Shown one piece after another: positions 1 through 5,763 of a stretch of DNA of 5,763 nucleotides. Numbering within the stretch: position 1 is the first letter of the stretch; every line of letters starts with the position of its first letter. Both the position numbers and the translations under genes were made by a program. This stretch comes from E44-bin32 sp041573795. GTDB taxonomy: Bacteria; Chloroflexota; Anaerolineae; Anaerolineales; E44-bin32. The stretch lies in the NCBI GenBank assembly GCA_041573795.1, contig JBFFQB010000145.1, positions 1 through 5,763 on the forward strand. Direction: 5' to 3'. Below the pieces are notes generated by a model that worked only from the letters and a program-made list of their open reading frames with translations, was not told the DNA's origin and made no database searches.

Positions 1-1
1 C

Positions 2-1330
2 GTGTCGGACGATATATACCAGAAGGAGCTGCTATTTGAAGATTTCACCATCGACACATTCGATTTCGATCTTGGGATAATGGCTGGCACGGCGCCTGCG
101 TTGACGAATGTGTATGTAGTTGCCTCGAATTCTCCTGATGTGGAATCTCAGAAGACAATCGATACAACCTCTGGTGAAGATGGGTATTGGTCCGCAGATT
201 TCTTAGTAGAGTATGGCGTGACGTTCACGCCAGAATGGCTGCCTTGGTCCTTTGCCCAGATCTATGATGGGGATGGTGACGCGAATGAGGCTGTAACACC
301 TCCACCATTAAACCTGCGTGTCAACTATGGCCACGATTGGGTGGAGAGCTTTTACGAAGCTGGCCACTGGGTCGAGCTAACCGTGACCGAATCTGACGGC
401 ACAACAGTCAAAGGTACTGCAAGCGCATACACAGAACCAAAGGATTACTGGAGTGGAGAGAGCGGCTTCTCTACATCGGACTCAGGGTGGTATGGAGAAG
501 CGCCTGATCTGGAGCCCGGCGACTGGGTATTTGCCAGCGTTGATAATGGCGTGACCGCCCAAGTCAAACTGGGCGACATTCAAGGCGAGGTGTTTGTGCT
601 CGAAGATCGGATCGAAGGAACTATCGATGCTGCATGGATCCTCCCGGATTCGGTGCAGGTGGAATGCCTCGACTGGGGCTCCGGCGGGGACGCCGACAAT
701 CAGGATGGTGGATTGATCTTCCCTGATGGATCTGAGACTTACACCTGCAGCTGGGATCCAACGACTGAATGGGACATCCAGCCCTGGCAGAACATCGGGG
801 CTAGCTACTTCACCCCTGGTGGTCATTGGGTGGCCAATGCGTTCCATGCTGAGCAAGAAACCATCATATGGCACCGACTTAACCCTGACCAGGGCAATCC
901 AACACCCGAGCATGAAACGTTTGAATGTGAGTTTGGATCAAACTTATCTTGCTTCTACGATAAAGCACCCGAACCGGATATGCTTTTTCAAGATCCGCCC
1001 GAGGGCACCTATGGGAATTTCAACGGGGATTACATCACGGCTGAATGGGCTTGCCCGGAATGGTTCCCAGAGAACATCTGCGCTGGTTTGAGGTCGGTTG
1101 CCAGGGGTGTTATGGAGTTCCATCATCCTGACGAATCAACTTCTTCCTTCGAGCAGGAGCTCATCATCGCCGAAATCGATGGAGATTTAGTGCTCAACAT
1201 CCATTGGGTCTCTGAAGGCTTCGTATGCCCTTGGTACACCACCTTTGACAAAGCGATGCAGGCTAATACCTGGTCACCGCCGTTCGATGGAAGTAACTGG
1301 CCAGCAATGGATTGCGAAACGCCTCAATAG
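2..1330 (+). CDS. C-terminal part of a large Trp-rich, probably secreted protein of unknown function (5' partial)
   Basis: The frame is open from the window edge to a TAG stop. The GTG at base 2 could be read as a start, but no ribosome site is visible and the protein would have no signal peptide, so the gene most likely begins upstream. The 442 visible residues look extracellular: acidic, rich in Gly, Asp, Tyr and especially Trp (21), with no hydrophobic segment. All eight cysteines lie between residues 222 and 438, which suggests disulfides in the C-terminal half. Residues about 28-70 resemble an Ig-like or carboxypeptidase-regulatory-type beta unit (GTAPALTNVYVVAS, then GYWSADF). A DGDGDANE stretch near residue 90 could bind calcium. 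Two segments look related to each other (VESFYEAGHWVEL and IGASYFTPGGHWVAN), hinting at repeated beta domains. Similar multi-domain surface proteins are, from memory, common in Anaerolineae. I do not recognise a named family. That it is coding is sure; its role is unknown. Confidence 0.8.
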   Translation: MSDDIYQKELLFEDFTIDTFDFDLGIMAGTAPALTNVYVVASNSPDVESQKTIDTTSGEDGYWSADFLVEYGVTFTPEWLPWSFAQIYDGDGDANEAVTPPPLNLRVNYGHDWVESFYEAGHWVELTVTESDGTTVKGTASAYTEPKDYWSGESGFSTSDSGWYGEAPDLEPGDWVFASVDNGVTAQVKLGDIQGEVFVLEDRIEGTIDAAWILPDSVQVECLDWGSGGDADNQDGGLIFPDGSETYTCSWDPTTEWDIQPWQNIGASYFTPGGHWVANAFHAEQETIIWHRLNPDQGNPTPEHETFECEFGSNLSCFYDKAPEPDMLFQDPPEGTYGNFNGDYITAEWACPEWFPENICAGLRSVARGVMEFHHPDESTSSFEQELIIAEIDGDLVLNIHWVSEGFVCPWYTTFDKAMQANTWSPPFDGSNWPAMDCETPQ

Positions 1331-1376
1331 GCAAGAGACTCAGGATGTAGCCTTATCTTGACCCAGAACGATAACT

Positions 1377-1402
1377 GGCGGGGAGGCGATCGCCTCCCCG
1401 CC
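1377..1402. terminator. Perfect 26-bp GC-rich palindrome, probable terminator hairpin
   Basis: The two halves are exact reverse complements. As RNA it forms an 11-bp stem (GGCGGGGAGGC with GCCTCCCCGCC) around a GATC loop. It starts 46 bases after the stop of the upstream gene and ends 47 bases before the next start, the usual place for a terminator. No T-run follows; the next bases are CATCTATAAGTATTG, so a classical intrinsic terminator is incomplete. The centre is GCGATCGC. A palindromic protein-binding site or a small mobile repeat are alternatives. TATAAG at 1407-1412 could serve as a -10 box for the next gene, but no good -35 box is placed for it. Confidence 0.5.
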
Positions 1403-1439
1403 CATCTATAAGTATTGATCCCTTGCGACACCGAACCAC

Positions 1440-1444
1440 GGAGG
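1440..1444 (+). promoter_or_regulatory. Ribosome binding site fixing the start at 1450
   Basis: GGAGG lies five bases before the ATG at 1450. This decides against an in-frame TTG at 1423, which lacks such a site and would place charged residues ahead of the lipoprotein signal peptide. Confidence 0.8.
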
Positions 1445-1449
1445 TTCTG

Positions 1450-2424
1450 ATGATCCACTGCAACCGATTTCATCCCCCCCTCCTTCTCGTTCTCATCCTG
1501 CTGGCTGCCCTTCTTTCCGGCTGTGGGGTCCCCGAAGCCGCCGTGCCCCCTGCGACTTCAACCCCGGCGCCCAGCCTCACGGCCTCGCCCATCCCGCCCA
1601 CGGAAACCCCGCTCCCCACCCCGACGGTCACCCTGACGCCGACGGCGACCCCGCTTCCCGGCGTGCTCGTTCTCCCGGTCGACACGATGGCGGAGGGCAT
1701 CCCCTGGCTGCCGATGGATGGCGCCGTCCGCCCGGTGGTCAACATGGTGGTTTTCAACCTCGACCGACCACCGTTCAACAGCGCACTGGTCCGCCAGGCC
1801 TTCGCCCACGCGGTGGACCGCCAGGTGATCGTCGAGATGGTGGAGCGCTATGGGGCAACCAACCCCATGCCTGCCACCAACCTCACGCCGCCCCAGATCC
1901 TGGGCCGCGATCTGTATAATGAGATCGGCGCGATCTTCGATCCCGAACTAGCACGAGCGCTGCTGGCCGAAGCCGGCTACAGCGACCCAACGGCATTCCC
2001 TCAGGCTACTTTCCTGGTGAACGCCTCGGGCGACATCGCCCCCGGCGCGCGCTACAACATGGCCAACGCCATGGTGGAAATGTGGCGTACCCATCTGGGG
2101 ATTACCAGCATGAGGGTGGAGGTGATTCGCTACTTTGGAAATTATGGAGATCGGTTGAGGACCAATCCGCCGGAGCTCTTCTGGTTCGGCTGGGCGGCGG
2201 ACTACAACGATCCGGACAATTTCCTCGAGGCGATCTTTCACACCGAGGCGGAATACAACTATGGCAACTTTTCAAATGCCGATTTCGACCACCTGGTTGA
2301 ACGAGCAGCTATCTTTATCAGCCCAGCTTCCCGCCAGGAGCTCTACTTGCAAGCAGAGCGCATTCTGACCGAAACCGAGGCAGTCGTTATCCCGCTCTAT
2401 CACTCAACCGCCTACCTTCCATAG
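1450..2424 (+). CDS. Lipoprotein with only the C-terminal domain of an OppA/DppA-type peptide-binding protein (SBP_bac_5)
   Basis: The product has 324 residues. Residues 1-25 form a lipoprotein signal peptide with lipobox LSGC, so Cys25 should be lipidated and the protein anchored outside the membrane. Residues 26 to about 72 are a Pro/Thr linker. From about residue 98 it matches the third domain of peptide/nickel-type ABC solute-binding proteins: FNLDRPPF and VRQAFAHAVDRQ (102-122), FDPELARALLAEAGY (163-177), FGWAADYNDPDNFL (246-259), YGNFSNADFDHLVE, then VIPLYHSTAYLP at the end. Family members usually have about 500-600 residues; the roughly 200 residues of domains I and II are missing, as is the C-terminal tail that folds back into domain I. 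The ends fall close to domain borders and the frame is intact, so this may be a working single-domain protein and not simple decay. No permease or ATPase for peptides is nearby. Its ligand and role are unknown. Codons are strongly G/C-ending in the first two thirds and less so afterwards. Confidence 0.85.
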   Translation: MIHCNRFHPPLLLVLILLAALLSGCGVPEAAVPPATSTPAPSLTASPIPPTETPLPTPTVTLTPTATPLPGVLVLPVDTMAEGIPWLPMDGAVRPVVNMVVFNLDRPPFNSALVRQAFAHAVDRQVIVEMVERYGATNPMPATNLTPPQILGRDLYNEIGAIFDPELARALLAEAGYSDPTAFPQATFLVNASGDIAPGARYNMANAMVEMWRTHLGITSMRVEVIRYFGNYGDRLRTNPPELFWFGWAADYNDPDNFLEAIFHTEAEYNYGNFSNADFDHLVERAAIFISPASRQELYLQAERILTETEAVVIPLYHSTAYLP

Positions 2425-2428
2425 CTGT

Positions 2429-2454
2429 GCCCTTAGGACCGATAGAGGCTTTTT
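2429..2454 (+). terminator. Weak candidate Rho-independent terminator
   Basis: An imperfect stem pairs 2429-2435 with 2443-2449 (three G/C pairs, one C-A mismatch, one wobble, two A/T pairs) around a 7-base loop. It is followed directly by five Ts (2450-2454) and lies just after the stop codon at 2424. The position and T-run fit a terminator, but the stem is weak. Confidence 0.3.
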
Positions 2455-2545
2455 CGAAAGGGAAGATTCGGGAGGTGTAAGCAGGAGATGAAAACAAACG
2501 AATGGTTAGCGTCGGGAACAGTCAAGATGGGAGCCCTACCCTGAG

Positions 2546-2554
2546 AAGGGGGTG
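2546..2554 (+). promoter_or_regulatory. Strong ribosome binding site for the 2560 gene
   Basis: AAGGGGGTG differs by one base from the ideal AAGGAGGTG and sits five bases before the ATG at 2560. It supports this start and shows that the short lipoprotein gene is meant to be translated. Confidence 0.75.
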
Positions 2555-2559
2555 TTTCG

Positions 2560-3066
2560 ATGGTTAAGCATGTGATGCTCGTCTTGCTGCTCGCCTCCAT
2601 AACCGCAGCAGGTTGCGCTTTGCTCTCACCGGCGACGACCCCCTCTCAGGTAGCGGATCAAGATCAGGAATTGGCCCGACAGACGCTCGCAACCTTTTTC
2701 CGCCATCTCTCCTCTGGTGATTATGAGCTCGCTGCCCCTCTATTTGCCGGATCCTACGACTGGTTGATTGATAATAACCCCGGGGTTTCTCCAGACGATC
2801 ATGCCACCCTGTTGGAGAATGGTTGTCGCTATAATGGCCTGCAGTGCCTAGAGTCGAGCGCCATCCTTCCGGATACGACTTCTTCTGATATGGGCTATTC
2901 TTTCCTGGTAGCGTTTCGAGCTCCCGATGGTTCGCTCTTTGTTCAGGGGCCATGCTGCGGTACAACCGAGACCGAGCAGCCACCCGTTTCGCAATTTCAG
3001 TACCATGTGAAAAGGTTTGATGATGGGAGTTTTGGCGTTTTGGAACTTCCACCCTACGTTCCATAA
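2560..3066 (+). CDS. Small lipoprotein, possible NTF2-like fold, function unknown
   Basis: The product has 168 residues. Residues 1-19 are a lipoprotein signal peptide (KH, then VMLVLLLASITAAGC), with Cys19 the likely lipidation site; the -3 residue is Ala, not the preferred Leu, but this is tolerated. The mature part begins with an amphipathic stretch, ELARQTLATFFRHLSSGDYELAAPLF (37-62). This pattern, a helix followed by a short 'SGDYELAA' turn, is typical of NTF2-like/SnoaL domains and some secreted DUFs. A beta-rich half follows (YSFLVAFRAPDGSLF at 113-127, QFQYHVKRFDDGSFGVLEL near the end), which fits the same fold. Four more cysteines (89, 96, 132, 133) could form two disulfides. The fold assignment is by pattern only and no function is implied. 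It lies between two binding-protein-like lipoproteins with gaps of 135 and 170 bases, so shared transcription is possible but not shown. Confidence 0.8.
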   Translation: MVKHVMLVLLLASITAAGCALLSPATTPSQVADQDQELARQTLATFFRHLSSGDYELAAPLFAGSYDWLIDNNPGVSPDDHATLLENGCRYNGLQCLESSAILPDTTSSDMGYSFLVAFRAPDGSLFVQGPCCGTTETEQPPVSQFQYHVKRFDDGSFGVLELPPYVP

Positions 3067-3226
3067 TGCGGAATGCCGAAGATGCAGTTGTTCAACATCG
3101 CGCTGGCCAGTGAGAGCATCAGGCTTAACGAGAGACCTGGAGGAATAGCAGGTTACCGCGCATCATCCGGCTGCTCTAGCCATGCAATCGTGGCTTTGTG
3201 ATCCAGGAGAGGGGCCGGTCCCGTTT

Positions 3227-3231
3227 GGAGG
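3227..3231 (+). promoter_or_regulatory. Ribosome binding site fixing the start at 3237
   Basis: GGAGG lies five bases before the ATG at 3237, the same spacing as for the gene at 1450. An in-frame GTG at 3198 has no comparable site, and would add 13 mostly polar and charged residues ahead of the signal peptide. Confidence 0.8.
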
Positions 3232-3236
3232 AAGCG

Positions 3237-4574
3237 ATGAACCACCAGAATGGCGCTTTTTTCTTTCCTAGAATTACCCTATCGATACTCAGTGTCTTGA
3301 TCGTCCTGTCGGTGACCGGTTGTGCTGGTGCTGCAACAACGGTGGAACCGACACCCTTGAAGACTCCAGACATAAAACCTGGCATCACCAACACCCCGAC
3401 GGCCACACCTCCGCCAACCGCGACCGCAACGTCCATACCAACAGAGACACCCTTCGTCCCCAAAGCGACGATCAAACTCTTTGTTCATGTCTCTTTGACA
3501 GGGGAGTTTGCCGAATACGGTTCAAATGTCAAACAAGCCGTTGAGTTGGCCGTTCATGATTTGAAAGCTCCTCTAAGGGACCTGGGATATGAAGCCATCC
3601 TGATTGCGTACGATGATGCGAATGACATCAGTATTGGCACGAATAACGCAAAAGAGATCGCGGCTGACCCAGATTTTCTATGCGGGGTCGGGCATTTCAC
3701 GACCTACTTGACAAACATCTTGGCGGATGTCTATCACCAGGCGGGTTTGGCTATCATCTCACCGTCCAGCACTGGATGGGGCGTGAGCAGTCGTGGGTTT
3801 CTCGAAGTCAATCGGGTTTTAGGGCGCATCGAAGGAGAAGGAATCGCGGCTGCTAGATTTGCACATGCCGAGGGGCTGAAGAGGGTGTTTGTCGTTGGTC
3901 CTACCTGGGATTTCGCGCGGGTGGCCGCCTACAACTTCACCAACGAAGCCACGCTACTGGGCCTCGAGGTGGTTGGAGATTTTACGACCGATAAAGCCGA
4001 GGGCTTCGACTTGATCCTGGCCCGGGTGTCCGAAGCAAGCCCCGATGTGATCTTCCTCACGGCAAACTCGGGTATCACCGGCGCATTTGCGCGTGAGGCC
4101 CGTCTCGCGGGCTACATGGGCACATTAATCGGATCCAGTTTAGTGGCTGATCCAGCCCTCATTGAGTTTGCCGGCCCACTTCTAACGGACGGCGGTGGGA
4201 TGTACTACATTACTCCGATGCTACCTATCAGTCAGTATCCGGGTGGTCCAGGGTTCATTGACGATTTCGAGGGTATGTTCGCTAGCCCGCCTTCGGGGTT
4301 TGCTGCCCAGGCCTATGACGCAACCGGGATCTGCTTGACGGCGATCGAAAATGCAATCCTTGATAAAGGCGGTGAACTGCCAGCTCGTAGAGACGTTGCG
4401 CTTGCCGTCCGCGCGATCCAAGCATATGACGGGATCACCGGCACCCTTAGCTTTGACGAGAAAGGGGATATTGCGCTGCCCGAATTCTTCGTGGTCAAGA
4501 TCATTTCGGTAGACCCTGGAGAATGGGAGAACAACACATCTGTGACCTCTTTCAAGATACCAGCCCCGCGCTGA
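3237..4574 (+). CDS. LivJ/LivK-type substrate-binding lipoprotein (Peripla_BP_6, branched-chain amino acid family)
   Basis: The product has 445 residues. Residues 1-29 are a lipoprotein signal peptide (SILSVLIVLSVTGC, lipidation at Cys29), followed by a Pro/Thr linker to about residue 76. The rest is one complete type I periplasmic-binding fold: IKLFVHVSLTGEFAEYG and KQAVELAV (79-105) is the standard opening strand and helix, SPSST at 175-179 the ligand-site loop at the end of the first lobe, then RVFVVGPTWDFARVAAYNF, ASPDVIFLTANS, and FAAQAYDATGICLTAIENAI near the C-terminus. The usual role is to capture amino acids, amides, urea or similar small solutes outside the cell and deliver them to LivHM-FG-type transporters. 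None of those genes follows; the next gene is convergent. It is therefore an orphan binding protein here and may share a distant transporter or act as a sensor. After SPSST, where relatives often have a Phe-Arg and Asp-Gln pattern, this protein reads LEVNRVLGRIEGEG, so the ligand cannot be guessed. The family is sure, the substrate is not. Confidence 0.92.
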   Translation: MNHQNGAFFFPRITLSILSVLIVLSVTGCAGAATTVEPTPLKTPDIKPGITNTPTATPPPTATATSIPTETPFVPKATIKLFVHVSLTGEFAEYGSNVKQAVELAVHDLKAPLRDLGYEAILIAYDDANDISIGTNNAKEIAADPDFLCGVGHFTTYLTNILADVYHQAGLAIISPSSTGWGVSSRGFLEVNRVLGRIEGEGIAAARFAHAEGLKRVFVVGPTWDFARVAAYNFTNEATLLGLEVVGDFTTDKAEGFDLILARVSEASPDVIFLTANSGITGAFAREARLAGYMGTLIGSSLVADPALIEFAGPLLTDGGGMYYITPMLPISQYPGGPGFIDDFEGMFASPPSGFAAQAYDATGICLTAIENAILDKGGELPARRDVALAVRAIQAYDGITGTLSFDEKGDIALPEFFVVKIISVDPGEWENNTSVTSFKIPAPR

Positions 4575-4770
4575 TACGTTGTCGCGATTCTCGGCTAGGG
4601 GGTTAACCAAAGGTGTTGGTGTCATGGGGTGCGCTTGTGATCTTGGGGATGCGCCTACCCCCGGGTTGTGCCGGCACGATCGGGCCGGGGCTGTTCATGC
4701 AATTCATTCGCTGAACACTCAGGCTTGGTGCTTACCCACTTGGTTGGTGAATTGAGTAAGACCCGGGAAG
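4575..4770. other. Gap between convergent genes
   Basis: This gap separates the stop codons of two genes that face each other. I see no convincing coding sequence. It holds GGTTAACC (4601-4608), a weak ACCAA/TTGGT hairpin (4606-4620), an imperfect direct repeat TGGGGTGCGC / TGGGGATGCGC (4625 and 4644), a GC-rich inverted repeat (4659-4690), and CCCGG/CCGGG arms (4762-4766 and 4778-4782) spanning the permease stop. None is followed by a T-run on either strand, so the terminators expected here are not clearly identified. Confidence 0.6.
4659..4690. repeat. GC-rich inverted repeat, possible bidirectional terminator
   Basis: CCCCGG (4659-4664) and CCGGGG (4685-4690) are exact 6-base inverted arms. 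The 20-base interior contains a second palindrome, GTGCCGGCAC (4668-4677). It lies midway between convergent genes, where a shared terminator would be useful, but the loop is large and T-runs are absent. Confidence 0.3.
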
Positions 4771-5634
4771 TCAGGAACCGGGAGGTTCTTTGGTAGCCTT
4801 GCCGGCGCGCCCCATCTGCCTCGGACGAATCAGGTAGGCCAGGAAGAAGAAACCGGTCTGGATCAGCACAATCGCCGCACCGGAGGCCATGTCCACATAG
4901 AAGGACAGGTAGAGGCCAAGCAAGGATGAAATGGCGCCGATCGCGGCCGCCAGGAGCATCATCGTCGGCAGGCGCTGGGTCATTAAATAGGCGGTGGAGG
5001 CTGGTGTGACCAGCATCGCCAGCACCAAGGTAACCCCCACAGCCTTCAGCGAGATGACAATCGCCACCGCCAGCAGCATCATCAGCAGATTGCCCAGGAA
5101 CTTCACCGGCAGGCGCAGTGTGGTGGCAAGCACCGGGTCGAAGGAGAGTACAAGGAATTCCTTATAGAAACTCAAGATCACCAGCAGGACGACCGCCGAC
5201 AGACCGCCCATCAACCAAAGGTCAGACGTCGTCACGCCCAGTAAATTACCAAAGAGGATGTGCGCCAGGTCGAGGGCATAGCCGCGCTGGGTGGAGATCA
5301 GGGCTACCCCCAGCGCAAAGGCACCGGCGAAGACGACCCCGATGGCGGCGTCCTCACGGATATCGGTGCGCTGGCTGATGGCGTTGATCGCAAGTGCGGC
5401 CAGCAGGCCGACGACGAGCGCCCCCAGTGCCATCGGCAAGTCCAGCAGGAAGGCGATCACCACGCCAGGCAGGACGATGTGCGCCAGCGCATCACCGAAG
5501 AAGGCCATGCCGCGCAGCACCACATAGGCACCCAGTACCGGGCAGACGACACCGACGATCAATGCCGCGCCCAGGCCGCGCAGCATGAATGCATATTGAA
5601 AAGGTTCCGTGAGCCAGGTGAAAATCTCAGCCAT
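4771..5634 (-). CDS. Metal ABC transporter permease (ABC-3 family, ZnuB/MntB-like)
   Basis: This is the membrane subunit of a Zn/Mn(/Fe)-type uptake ABC transporter, 287 residues from the ATG at 5634, the usual length for the family. Family signatures appear in order: YVVLRGMAFFGDALAHIVLPG (residues 37-57), DIREDAAIGVVFAGAFALG (91-109), ILFGNLLGV (126-134), LSFDPVLA (163-170) and VGVTLVLAMLVTPASTAYL (199-217). Eight or so hydrophobic segments span the chain, and a short basic tail ends in PPGS. The start was chosen because homologs begin just before a 'EPFQYAFMLRGL'-like segment and because ATGGCTGA overlaps the stop of the upstream ATPase gene; a GTG at 5655 would add seven residues. No strong ribosome site precedes the ATG, so translational coupling is likely. 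Sequence alone does not settle zinc versus manganese, so no symbol is given. The solute-binding subunit is not in the window. Confidence 0.93.
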   Translation of the reverse strand: MAEIFTWLTEPFQYAFMLRGLGAALIVGVVCPVLGAYVVLRGMAFFGDALAHIVLPGVVIAFLLDLPMALGALVVGLLAALAINAISQRTDIREDAAIGVVFAGAFALGVALISTQRGYALDLAHILFGNLLGVTTSDLWLMGGLSAVVLLVILSFYKEFLVLSFDPVLATTLRLPVKFLGNLLMMLLAVAIVISLKAVGVTLVLAMLVTPASTAYLMTQRLPTMMLLAAAIGAISSLLGLYLSFYVDMASGAAIVLIQTGFFFLAYLIRPRQMGRAGKATKEPPGS

Positions 5635-5763
5635 GCTCGTGGGGATCGTCGTCACCCTCGCAGCAGGTGTCGGTGACGATCAATAAGCCCCCCTCCTGGT
5701 CGATGCGGTGTACATGCCCACCGTAGGCTTGCACCAGTGCTTGCTGGGTCAGGGCTTCCCCAG
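5627..5763 (-). CDS. C-terminal end of the metal ABC transporter ATP-binding protein (ZnuC/MntA-like), partial
   Basis: The minus-strand frame entering at the window edge is open for 44 residues and ends in TGA at 5629-5627. It reads GEALTQQALVQAYGGHVHRI and goes on to EGGLLIVTDTCC. This matches the tail of metal-type ABC ATPases, where a 'TPE.L..AYGG.v' segment follows the nucleotide-binding core. The Walker and signature motifs lie outside the window. The last residues, TCCEGDDDPHEHG, combine two Cys, two His and several acids and could bind metal. The stop overlaps the permease start by 8 bases, so both are in one operon. Confidence 0.82.
   Translation of the reverse strand, partial: GEALTQQALVQAYGGHVHRIDQEGGLLIVTDTCCEGDDDPHEHG

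Noticed and set aside
482..913. A 143-codon antisense frame inside the first gene
   Set aside because: No recognisable domain or start signal; the plus-strand frame has coherent secreted-protein composition over its full length.
1600..1660. Short repeated ACG/CCG-type units, considered as a tandem DNA repeat or CRISPR-like array
   Set aside because: They encode the Pro/Thr linker and are irregular in length; there are no spacers of constant size.
1558..1809. Minus-strand frames with Val/Gly- or Arg/Gly-rich repeats opposite the Pro/Thr linkers (also 3176-3475)
   Set aside because: They are the complement of low-complexity linker codons and have no independent coding evidence.
2564..3064. 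A 166-codon open frame antisense to almost the whole small lipoprotein gene
   Set aside because: Its product is Arg/His/Ser-rich without signal peptide, domain or good ribosome site, whereas the plus strand has a clear lipoprotein signal and a strong ribosome site.
3178..3195. AGCCA/TGGCT hairpin upstream of the LivJ-like gene, considered as a terminator or regulatory RNA
   Set aside because: Only a 5-6 bp stem with two Ts after it; such hairpins are expected by chance.
5118..5676. Several plus-strand frames over the permease gene
   Set aside because: Arg/Gly/Pro-rich shadows of a GC-rich membrane-protein gene; the minus strand carries clear ABC-3 family motifs.

Overview
The window reads as a stretch of bacterial chromosome, most likely from the phylum Chloroflexota (Anaerolineae-like). 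That placement is an inference. It rests on three lipoprotein genes in a row, two of which carry long Pro/Thr linkers (TPTATP-type repeats) directly after the lipidated cysteine, on Tyr/Trp-rich extracellular beta-domain proteins, and on strong GGAGG ribosome sites. No rRNA, tRNA or marker gene is present to confirm it.

Layout, left to right. Bases 2-1330 (+) encode the C-terminal part of a large, tryptophan-rich protein, probably exported and of unknown function. A perfect 26-bp palindrome (1377-1402) follows, probably a terminator. Bases 1450-2424 (+) encode a lipoprotein that carries only the third structural domain of an OppA/DppA-type peptide-binding protein. Bases 2560-3066 (+) encode a small lipoprotein with a possible NTF2-like fold. 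Bases 3237-4574 (+) encode a complete LivJ/LivK-type (Peripla_BP_6) substrate-binding lipoprotein. A 196-bp gap between convergent genes follows. On the minus strand there is then a metal ABC transporter pair: the permease (ZnuB/MntB-like, 4771-5634) and, overlapping it by 8 bases, the last 44 residues of the ATP-binding subunit (5627 to beyond the window edge).

How they work together. The minus-strand pair is a conventional Zn/Mn-type import operon; its metal-binding protein is not in view. The three plus-strand lipoproteins would sit on the outer face of the membrane. Two are relatives of ABC solute-binding proteins, but no permease or ATPase of their own families lies in the window, so they are orphans here. 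Gaps of 135 and 170 bases separate them, so a single operon is possible but not shown. The metal transporter genes and the first two thirds of the OppA-like gene use mostly G/C-ending codons, while the other plus-strand genes are clearly more mixed; the plus-strand block may be accessory DNA.

The most interesting object is the isolated OppA domain III lipoprotein. No clear new multi-gene system can be demonstrated from this sequence alone.
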